From IMG/VR virus record IMGVR_UViG_3300036985_003484, positions 1-26,715 of that record: a DNA stretch of 26,715 nucleotides. One strand, given 5' to 3'. Shown in pieces: positions 21,825 to 26,715 of the stretch (its first letter is position 1; each line of letters starts with the position of its first letter). A program made the translations under genes and the position numbers. The notes beneath the pieces are model-generated. The model ran no database searches, was not told where the DNA came from, and worked only from the letters and a program-made list of their open reading frames with translations. The stretch is from a virus.

Positions 21825-23798
21825 TTAATTGTAATTTTTCTCAAACCAATCATTCTTGGAGTTATCGTGGTCATCAAACTTAAGTTCCTTATTGTATAAC
21901 TCTCGTGTGTGATACATCCCAATCATGAATGCCATAGCTCGGTCAAAGTTACCATTTCTGTTAAACTTAATAAGTTCTAGTAAGAGAGCTGGGTCATAAA
22001 TCTTGTGCATATTGAGAGTTATGTCACCATCCTCGTTGGCCCCTCTACCACTAACTAACCAGTCTCTGATATACAATTCCCCTTGAGCTTTTCTCTGCTC
22101 GGTCATGTGCATGCCGTACTGTCGTTTTACTGTTTTGCTTCTAAGATCTCTTTTATCCAGCATTTCGAACTCCTCTTGAAGGATATGCATTTTTCTAAAA
22201 CGTTTGGCATAGGCAATAACCTCACCTCGGTCATTCTCAAACCCGATTTTTGCATTGTAGTATTCAGCCAACATAAATAGATTTCTATTGTAGTCATCTT
22301 GGGTCTGAGGTCTTCCGACATACGAAGCCACAATAATATCATCAGGTTTAGAAATGTTGTTCGGAACTTTGATAACATAAGCAGCACCAAGAGATGTAGC
22401 TGATGCAGATTTTCCTTGGGCATACGGGTCATGACATACTATGTATAAATTTTTTGGGATGATATCTTCAATCTCTGTTTTATATGGAGGCTCAAAGATT
22501 ACTATGGCTCCATGTAAGTTATCGTCCTTTCTATGTGGGAACTTAACAATAGGTTTAAGGTTGAAGTCAGGTCTGAAACTAATTTTACCTTTACTATCGT
22601 AGTACATTTCTCCGGCTACTCCTATCTTTTGCAGATCGTTAGCAATTACTCTGTTGTACTGCTCTTTTAAAGATGATACGTCAAAAGTATTTGCTGTAAC
22701 TTGAAGTGTTGCCTCCTGTGGGGTAAATGGCATCTCTGCTATGTACTGGTCAAAAGCTTTTGGGTCGTTACCTTTCTTTTTCTTTTCTCTTTGACTTTCT
22801 TCGTACTCAACTGCTTCATCGATTAAACTGTTTCCGTCCTTGTCAATGAAACCATCTAAGTTTTTGTAGATAGGGACAAAATAACCACAATGTGTCCCCA
22901 TGGCCCCAGCATCCCAATCGTTCTCAAACTGTAAACAGTCATAAGCTTCAGGGTGATAGAACAATTCTTCCATACCTTCAAAGCCTGGCCCCTCTTCTCC
23001 ACCTGTTCCAAAGGCAACCATTGTTCCGAGTGTCTTAGAACCTTGTCTCATCGTAGGCATTGCTACCTCCCAAGCTTTTAGTAGGCCTGCAAAAGATCCT
23101 GCTTCTTCAAAAAAGATTAATTCACCTGCTTTACCACGGATTTTATCTGGGTCATCTTTTAAGGATACTCCGATTATTTGTGATTTAAAGCCTAAGGTAA
23201 CGTCGGCCCCATTTACATTCTTTTTATACCCAGATTGCTTGTGCATTTCTCGGTCAATTAAACGTGGTTGAGTCCAAGCTGTGTTATCATCTACAAATGA
23301 TACAATGTCCCAAGCTTTTGAGAGCATTCCATCCCCAATTAAGTATTGCTTGTCAGAAGCAAATACAAAATTCTTAGAATTCCTAATATGGAAGTAGTTA
23401 CGACAAAGCATAGCTGCAGCCTTGTAGGAGAATCCCTTTCTACGAGCCTTGAGTACAACAAGATGTTTGTTTTCTTTACGAGCTTTGTCAATTGAGTTGA
23501 AGTATTCAAAGTCACCATCGTAAAATGCTGGAAAGCTTCGGTCACGTCGTGACATAATTTCACCATCAGGTTGTTCTTCATCTATAATTCTATCTATTGG
23601 ACAATAATTTAAGTAAAAGTAATGAAACCCAGAAATCTTTACCTTGTTAATTTCAAGACCTTGCATGCATCTATGTTGCTCAGTATCCCAATACTCGTAG
23701 TATTGTTTTGTACCAGGAAGTGCAGCAGTGTAGTAGCCATACTCAATATAATGAGTTGCAGCTGCAGCAAATAAATGTGTGTCTTTAAGTTTACTCAC
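21825..23798 (-). CDS. terL: Terminase large subunit (DNA packaging motor), 657 aa
   Basis: The ATPase-nuclease motor that pumps DNA through the portal. The Walker A variant lies at residues 117-126 (KARRKGFSYK), Walker B with catalytic Glu at 227-232 (LIFFEE) and a motif III-like FGTGG at 263-267. The C-terminal RNase H-like nuclease has candidate ligands D457 (CHDPYA), E521/D523 (GFENDRG) and D619 (FDRAMA). The 657-aa length is normal for crAss-like TerL. The start is GTG at 23798 (MSKLKDTHLF when initiated): it overlaps the upstream stop as GTGAGTAA, and the next ATG lies 45 codons in, so translational coupling explains the weak start codon. It is followed by a 90-nt gap and the portal gene. 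The product acts at the prohead vertex. Confidence 0.95.
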   Translation of the reverse strand: MSKLKDTHLFAAAATHYIEYGYYTAALPGTKQYYEYWDTEQHRCMQGLEINKVKISGFHYFYLNYCPIDRIIDEEQPDGEIMSRRDRSFPAFYDGDFEYFNSIDKARKENKHLVVLKARRKGFSYKAAAMLCRNYFHIRNSKNFVFASDKQYLIGDGMLSKAWDIVSFVDDNTAWTQPRLIDREMHKQSGYKKNVNGADVTLGFKSQIIGVSLKDDPDKIRGKAGELIFFEEAGSFAGLLKAWEVAMPTMRQGSKTLGTMVAFGTGGEEGPGFEGMEELFYHPEAYDCLQFENDWDAGAMGTHCGYFVPIYKNLDGFIDKDGNSLIDEAVEYEESQREKKKKGNDPKAFDQYIAEMPFTPQEATLQVTANTFDVSSLKEQYNRVIANDLQKIGVAGEMYYDSKGKISFRPDFNLKPIVKFPHRKDDNLHGAIVIFEPPYKTEIEDIIPKNLYIVCHDPYAQGKSASATSLGAAYVIKVPNNISKPDDIIVASYVGRPQTQDDYNRNLFMLAEYYNAKIGFENDRGEVIAYAKRFRKMHILQEEFEMLDKRDLRSKTVKRQYGMHMTEQRKAQGELYIRDWLVSGRGANEDGDITLNMHKIYDPALLLELIKFNRNGNFDRAMAFMIGMYHTRELYNKELKFDDHDNSKNDWFEKNYN

Positions 23799-24288
23799 TG
23801 TATTTGTTTGTTTTTACACCTGCTCTGTTTGGATTATCTTTAGCCTGTTGCTTTTGAACTAGTTCTTCTAGCCTGTCTAGCCCTTCGATTACTTCCCCAA
23901 TCTTAGATAGATTTGATAGTAAGTCTTTTGCTTGATAGAGCAACTTGCCATTGTCATCCATAGCTGTTAAGTCTATGTCTTTAAAGTATTTCTCAAGCTT
24001 GTTTACTGAAGACCTGCCTGCTCTTAATAATTTTATTCCATGAGTTTCTGATAACTCTTGGTATTTCTTTACGGCCCCTGCCAACTTTGGATTGACTTTT
24101 ACTTTTAAGTCATCCTCTAATTTTATCTGACGTTCTTCATCATCATATGCAGCATAACTAGATCTATGATCAGCATAAAAGAAGACAAAGCTTAGTTCTT
24201 TGATTGTAAGTTTTTCAAACTCTGGTATTGTCATAGCATACACTGATGGTATGACTACGTTGTTATTTACCGTTAGCAAGTCTTTCAT
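23791..24288 (-). CDS. Conserved gene preceding terL, possible small terminase or packaging factor, 165 aa
   Basis: The N-terminal half has IPEFEKLTIKELSFVFFYAD followed by HRSSYAAYDDEERQIKLEDD. The C-terminal half is helical with AGRSSVNKLEKYFKDIDLTA and LEKYF..IDL.. to KDLLSNL..IGEVIEGLDRL. I remember this family ('KEL.FI.F..D.RS.Y..Y..EER...I..D' plus a helical end with 'L..LEELV.KEQ') as a frequent immediate neighbour of terL in phages of Bacteroidota, with no proven function. A small terminase role is possible from position but no HTH is obvious. The start at ATG 24288 overlaps the upstream gene by 26 nt; ATG 24234 (MTIPEFEKL) would avoid the overlap and is an alternative. Confidence 0.7.
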   Translation of the reverse strand: MKDLLTVNNNVVIPSVYAMTIPEFEKLTIKELSFVFFYADHRSSYAAYDDEERQIKLEDDLKVKVNPKLAGAVKKYQELSETHGIKLLRAGRSSVNKLEKYFKDIDLTAMDDNGKLLYQAKDLLSNLSKIGEVIEGLDRLEELVQKQQAKDNPNRAGVKTNKYSE

Positions 24289-24496
24289 TCTTCCTTCTTT
24301 TTAGTTCGTTTATGTGAGCAATTCTAGACTTCTTTGCATGAAATTTTCCAAAATACGGCAACCTAATTGTTTCAAAATCACCAAGTTTCATAATCTTAGC
24401 TGCATACTTGAATTGGTGGTAAACCATATCTTCTACTTTTGTAAGAGGAAGATTGTACTTAGTTGCCAGCTTCTGGATTATCGTCTTTTCTTTCAT
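24263..24496 (-). CDS. Small basic DNA-binding-like protein (HU/IHF-like position), 77 aa
   Basis: A 77-aa protein beginning MKEKTIIQKLATKYNLPLTK, with helix-helix pattern VEDMVYHQFKYAAKIMK and then RLPYFGKFHAKKSR ending in a basic run (ELKRRKNERLANGK). In crAss-like phages a small protein here is often annotated as an IHF/HU-type subunit. The IRLPYFGKFH segment could correspond to the 'GFGTF' turn of that family, and the first helix pair resembles its dimerization region. The protein is shorter than HU (about 90 aa) and lacks the canonical arm, so I treat the link as tentative. It overlaps the upstream Cys-rich gene by 38 nt and its stop lies inside the start of the next gene. Confidence 0.6.
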   Translation of the reverse strand: MKEKTIIQKLATKYNLPLTKVEDMVYHQFKYAAKIMKLGDFETIRLPYFGKFHAKKSRIAHINELKRRKNERLANGK

Positions 24497-24788
24497 TCTT
24501 TAATTTTAAAGGTTTTCCACTTTCCCCAACTTTAATTCTTGGCCATCTTGATGGTTTGTCTGGGCAATTTTGAGATTCCCATGAACCTTTAGATTCTACC
24601 CAGCATCCACAGAGTTTACATCTTCCGTCACCTTTATCATCTATTACTAAGTTTGGGCATGTGTTGCATGCATCCATTCTTTCTAAAAATTGTGCTTCAG
24701 TTACTGGTTTTAATCCTGAAGCTGCATGCTTGATTACTGCTAGTGTAAAGTTTCCAAGCATTTTAAGTCTTGATGGTAATTTACTCAT
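24459..24788 (-). CDS. Zinc-ribbon-like Cys-rich phage protein, 109 aa
   Basis: Residues about 30-75 contain six cysteines in ACNTCPNLVIDDKGDGRCKL followed by CGCWVESKGSWESQNCP. The C-x2-C, C-x2-C-x-C spacing and the 'C..CP......G.C..CGC....K......C....W' pattern are known to me from small phage and bacterial proteins of unknown function that probably bind zinc. The N-terminus (SKLPSRLKMLGNFTLAVIKHA) is a possible amphipathic helix, and the C-terminus is polar (KNERKDDNPEAGN). The ATG at 24788 overlaps the stop of a 41-aa micro-gene, and the 3' end overlaps the next gene by 38 nt. Function unassigned. Confidence 0.7.
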   Translation of the reverse strand: MSKLPSRLKMLGNFTLAVIKHAASGLKPVTEAQFLERMDACNTCPNLVIDDKGDGRCKLCGCWVESKGSWESQNCPDKPSRWPRIKVGESGKPLKLKNERKDDNPEAGN

Positions 24789-24906
24789 TTGGTACTTCTG
24801 TTAATTGCAATAATAATACGTTTCCTACTCCATCCTGTACAACTGATAAACACATCTCTTCCATATAAAAGTATGTGATTACTTTATCTGCTTGGAATAT
24901 TGTCAT
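24781..24906 (-). CDS. 41-aa micro-gene fitted between two neighbours
   Basis: A short open frame (MTIFQADKVITYFYMEEMCL, then a beta-type VVQDGVGNVLLLQLTEVP) that would otherwise leave a 114-nt hole in a gapless operon. The ATG overlaps the upstream stop as ATGA, and its own stop TAA lies inside the first codons of the Cys-rich gene (AATGAGTAA). Both overlaps are what a translated, coupled micro-gene shows in this phage. The product is predicted to be a small beta/alpha domain with a mix of hydrophobic and acidic residues. No family was recognised. Confidence 0.55.
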   Translation of the reverse strand: MTIFQADKVITYFYMEEMCLSVVQDGVGNVLLLQLTEVPNE

Positions 24907-25214
24907 TGTGGGGTAATGTTGATTTGTACTTGCTCTTTCTTAAGCAGTGGAGCCAAGGCATAGCCATTAGCTGTTTGTACAATAGCTTTTTTATCCTTCA
25001 ATCTTTTAACATAATTGTTTAAAGTATTGTGGTCCTTGATCTCCATAATCTCTGCCACTTTTCTTTTGTTAGCAGGAGAGCATAGGTTTACAGTCTCACT
25101 CAAGTCAATTAAGTTAGCCAGGACTCTGAGCTCTGTGTCAGTTAGTTCTAGGATACCGTTAAACACCTGGAGGAATTTAAGAGTAGTGTTTGTTTTAATA
25201 TTAATCTTCCTCAT
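24903..25214 (-). CDS. Winged-helix-like DNA-binding protein, 103 aa
   Basis: A 103-aa protein with an N-terminal basic strand (MRKINIKTNTTLKFL), a helix LTDTELRVLANLIDL, a helix-turn-helix (KRKVAEIMEIKDHNTLNNYV, with NTLNNYVKRLKDKKAIVQ as probable recognition helix and wing) and a short hydrophobic end (NGYALAPLL). The order of helices followed by 'L...L..KKAI....NGY.L.P' is typical for winged-helix regulators and for small phage DNA-binding proteins. It could regulate late transcription, but the target is unknown. It overlaps the preceding gene by 14 nt, and its stop overlaps the micro-gene start. Confidence 0.65.
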   Translation of the reverse strand: MRKINIKTNTTLKFLQVFNGILELTDTELRVLANLIDLSETVNLCSPANKRKVAEIMEIKDHNTLNNYVKRLKDKKAIVQTANGYALAPLLKKEQVQINITPQ

Positions 25215-25467
25215 CTTCGATAGGTTTATCGTTATTTAAAAGTTCTATTCTAGCTCGACCATCAATGATTCGAACTTTGCAAGATGTAGAGTATGAGTTA
25301 AATTCTTCTAAATGCTCGTCAATGTTTTCTCTTGTGATTAAGAAAGTCAAGAATACTTCAAGCTCTTTTGCAGCTTTTAGTATTCCTGTTCTTTCTATTT
25401 TTCCTGACGTTGCACTTAGTTTCAATAACTCATAGTCATCTATGGTCATTGTAACTGTTCCTGTCAT
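25201..25467 (-). CDS. Unknown small acidic protein, 88 aa
   Basis: The 88-aa product begins MTGTVTMTIDDYELLKLSAT and contains a helix (GILKAAKELEVFLTFLITRE) followed by a beta hairpin-type segment (SCKVRIIDGRARIELLN), then a very acidic tail (DKPIEDEED). The ATG at 25467 overlaps the GroES-like stop as ATGA; a second ATG at 25449 (MTIDDYELL) is an alternative. Translational coupling to both neighbours suggests a real gene. I recognise no family. Confidence 0.6.
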   Translation of the reverse strand: MTGTVTMTIDDYELLKLSATSGKIERTGILKAAKELEVFLTFLITRENIDEHLEEFNSYSTSCKVRIIDGRARIELLNNDKPIEDEED

Positions 25468-25739
25468 TTTACTATTCCAAGAATTGCCATTGATTCATTG
25501 ATCATAACGTATTCAGTATCGTTAAGTTCAACAATAACTCCATCACTTGATGGGTGGATGTAAACAACATCCCCAGTTTTGCATTTGCAATCTGGACCAG
25601 CTGCTAGTACGGGAAGTACGTTAGAACGAAGTGCTGATGCTGATCGATCTGATAAGATGATACCTGCATCTGTTACTTTTTTGTCCGGTTTTGGGACTAC
25701 CAACCAATCTCTTGTTGGTTCAAAATTTAAATTTTCCAT
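25464..25739 (-). CDS. GroES-like co-chaperonin, 91 aa
   Basis: The length and pattern match the Cpn10/GroES family: an N-terminal FEPTRDWLVVPKPDK strand, the mobile-loop region DAGIILSDRSASA at residues 24-36 with the GroEL-binding tripeptide as IIL (27-29), a VLAAGPDCKCKTGDVVYI turn where GroES has its hinge, and the C-terminal strand YVMINESMAILGIVK, equivalent to the GroES 'LIMSESDILAIVE' end. The roof-loop region is shorter than in E. coli. It should cap the host GroEL ring, as T4 gp31 does, to fold phage proteins such as the MCP. It is the first gene after a Bacteroidota-type promoter (25762-25792). Confidence 0.85.
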   Translation of the reverse strand: MENLNFEPTRDWLVVPKPDKKVTDAGIILSDRSASALRSNVLPVLAAGPDCKCKTGDVVYIHPSSDGVIVELNDTEYVMINESMAILGIVK

Positions 25740-25750
25740 TTGTTATTTAG

Positions 25751-25792
25751 TTTGCTTAATGCAAATATAACAAGGAATCTTATATAAGCAAA
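25751..25792 (-). repeat. Inverted repeats around the GroES-like promoter (possible operator)
   Basis: On the minus strand TTTGCTTA (25792-25785) is mirrored by TAAGCAAA (25758-25751), 26 nt apart, bracketing the -7 box. A shorter TTTGC-5nt-GCAAA palindrome (25765-25751) overlaps the end of the -7 box, and CTTATATAAG (25788-25779) is a perfect palindrome in the spacer. They could bind a repressor or activator or be coincidence in AT-rich DNA. No terminator T-run follows, so a terminator is less likely. Confidence 0.4.
25762..25792 (-). promoter_or_regulatory. Bacteroidota-type promoter before the GroES-like gene
   Basis: On the minus strand the sequence contains TTTG (25792-25789), a 19-nt spacer and TATATTTG (25769-25762). 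This matches the Bacteroidota primary-sigma consensus (TTTG, 17-23 nt, TAnnTTTG) at every defined base. The box ends 22 nt before the ATG at 25739, leaving a short leader. It lies in a 57-nt gap, one of few in the window. It is probably used by the host RNA polymerase. Confidence 0.7.
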
Positions 25793-25796
25793 TCTT

Positions 25797-26243
25797 TTAT
25801 TTTAGAATTGCAATTACAGTGGTAGCAAGAAAAACAGTAGTTGTAAGTACAAATACTCCTGTTGAGATTTTGTATTTAGTCAAATTATCCAAAGTAGTAG
25901 TGAGTTCAAAGTTTAAGTTGTCTACATCTACCTGTAAGGTCCCAATCTTTTCAAGATTTGTTTTATTGGAATCTACCGATTTAACATATGCATTATTTAA
26001 CGTCTTGATAGCCAAGTCTTTATCAGCTAATCTTATTTCATAAGAATTAACATTCTGATTTAACAGGAATTCACTTTTCTTACAAGCATCAAACTCTACT
26101 AATGTCTTTAGTAGAGTCTCTTCTTGAGCAGTTGTAAAGAATACCCCGGCCTGGCCGTTGTAATTAATCCTTTGGGGAGTAAGTTGCCCATAGCTGATCA
26201 CGTTCATCGTTATCAGCACTAGAAATACGACCAATGACTTCAT
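25797..26243 (-). CDS. Exported coiled-coil protein with C-terminal membrane segment, spanin-like candidate, 148 aa
   Basis: The N-terminus MKSLVVFLVLITMNVISYGQ is a Sec signal peptide with probable cleavage after SYG. A mature region with a predicted coiled coil follows (about residues 60-120, KTNLEKIGTLQVDVDNLNFE), then a C-terminal hydrophobic segment (ISTGVFVLTTTVFLATTVIA). The topology is therefore periplasmic with a C-terminal inner-membrane anchor. No lipobox cysteine follows the signal, unlike o-spanins and u-spanins. The gene starts at ATG 26243 inside the 3' end of the N-anchored coiled-coil gene (80-nt overlap in a different frame), which echoes the Rz/Rz1 arrangement. A spanin or lysis role is an inference from topology, overlap and neighbours. 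Confidence 0.6.
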   Translation of the reverse strand: MKSLVVFLVLITMNVISYGQLTPQRINYNGQAGVFFTTAQEETLLKTLVEFDACKKSEFLLNQNVNSYEIRLADKDLAIKTLNNAYVKSVDSNKTNLEKIGTLQVDVDNLNFELTTTLDNLTKYKISTGVFVLTTTVFLATTVIAILK

Positions 26244-26529
26244 CTCTGTCTTTTTTTATGTTAATGATTAAATTTGCATTTGCAAGTATCTTGTATTTGT
26301 TGATACTATCATGGAAATCTAGACTGTCTACGGTGTGCATTGTTTGTATTGAGTCAATCTTGAGCTCATACAAATCTGCAATTACCTTTACTCTAGCATC
26401 TGCTTTAGCTTTTTCCTCTTTACTAGCTTGTAATTGGGAAACTAGCCCAAGTACAATGACTGTTAGCACGGCACAGGCCATAAATACGACCCCTTGCCAT
26501 GTAACAATTTTAGATTTGCTCTGACTCAT
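26164..26529 (-). CDS. N-anchored coiled-coil protein, i-spanin-like (Rz-type) candidate, 121 aa
   Basis: I use ATG 26529 (MSQSKSKIVTWQG) rather than the TTG 26 codons upstream, because it is an ATG and overlaps the preceding stop by 20 nt in the usual style here. Residues about 12-31 form one membrane segment (GVVFMACAVLTVIVLGLVS). After it comes a charged helical region (ASKEEKAKADARVKVIADLY, SLDFHDSINKYKILANANLI) and an acidic end (SADNDERDQLWATYSPKD). A single N-terminal anchor plus a periplasmic coil is the layout of an i-spanin. It lies between a holin-like gene and an exported coiled-coil gene. No sequence family is certain. Confidence 0.6.
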   Translation of the reverse strand: MSQSKSKIVTWQGVVFMACAVLTVIVLGLVSQLQASKEEKAKADARVKVIADLYELKIDSIQTMHTVDSLDFHDSINKYKILANANLIINIKKDRDEVIGRISSADNDERDQLWATYSPKD

Positions 26530-26715
26530 CTGTAATTTCAGGTTGTGGCTCAGGAGCCGGTTGGACTGGAGTTTGAATTTCTTTCTTTTTATCAAAGATC
26601 TTCTCAATAACCGTTAAGCCTAGTCCTCCACCTGCTATTAGGCATAGTGCATCAAACATAAACTCTGGGGTGATGTGATCATCATTACGAAAAGTAGCAA
26701 CGTATGCTAATAAGA
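26510..26715 (-). CDS. Partial holin-like membrane protein (5' end outside window)
   Basis: An open frame enters from the right edge and ends at TAA 26512-26510, giving the last 67 residues. They include LLAYVATFRNDDHITPEFMF, a hydrophobic segment DALCLIAGGGLGLTVIEKIF, a basic turn (DKKKEI) and a proline-rich tail (TPVQPAPEPQPEITDES). A membrane helix followed by charged and Pro-rich cytoplasmic residues, next to coiled-coil envelope proteins, suggests a holin or related lysis protein. The start is not in the window, so length and number of membrane segments are unknown. It overlaps the next gene's ATG by 20 nt. Confidence 0.6.
   Translation of the reverse strand, partial: LLAYVATFRNDDHITPEFMFDALCLIAGGGLGLTVIEKIFDKKKEIQTPVQPAPEPQPEITDESEQI

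Overview
The window is a 26.7-kb piece of the late (virion and lysis) module of a tailed dsDNA phage of Bacteroidota. Every gene I can support lies on the minus strand, so transcription runs from right to left, and coding is almost gapless. The closest match I recognise is the crAss-like phages (order Crassvirales). The evidence is the adjacent terL and portal genes, the MCP, a Cys-Cys ring-type protein of 232 aa, and the 297-aa, 161-aa and very large 'muzzle/stabilization'-type genes at the left end. Low GC, a host-type promoter (TTTG, 19 nt, TATATTTG), A-rich leaders and family memories from Flavobacterium/Cellulophaga phages suggest a flavobacterial or other environmental Bacteroidota host. 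That host call is an inference.

Reading in the direction of transcription: (1) about 26.7-25.8 kb holds a lysis-like membrane group: a partial holin-like protein, an N-anchored coiled-coil protein and an exported coiled-coil protein with a C-terminal membrane segment. (2) 25.8-23.8 kb, behind a Bacteroidota promoter, holds a GroES-like co-chaperonin, an unknown 88-aa protein, a winged-helix-like protein, a 41-aa micro-gene, a Cys-rich zinc-ribbon-like protein, a small basic protein and a conserved gene just before terL. These are tightly overlapping. (3) 23.8-13.9 kb is the packaging and head block: TerL, portal, a DUF5856-like helical protein, an 837-aa proline/glutamine-rich internal virion candidate, an acidic scaffold candidate and the MCP, closed by a strong terminator. 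(4) 13.8-10.8 kb holds two head-tail connector-type proteins and a 339-aa protein followed by its own terminator, which suggests a second abundant virion protein. (5) 10.7-7.2 kb is an appendage region: Cys-rich proteins, a fibre with an 'ANGGTG' element, a helical protein and beta-rich proteins. (6) 7.2-1 holds a metallophosphoesterase with an HTH-like N-terminus, a ring protein, small basic and membrane proteins, two more conserved tail proteins, and a tail protein of at least 954 aa that runs off the left edge.

The genes fit a single assembly programme: packaging motor and portal, scaffold and capsid, connector rings, fibres, then distal tail, preceded by a folding helper and lysis functions. 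Non-coding DNA is confined to short gaps. Six gaps in the head/connector block contain a TA(T/C/A)CTTT(A/G)-like box, and two share a 17-nt element with a perfect TATAAT. No tRNA, CRISPR array, IS element or integrase was seen. No gap exceeds 300 bases, and none of the 32 stop codons visible is TAG.
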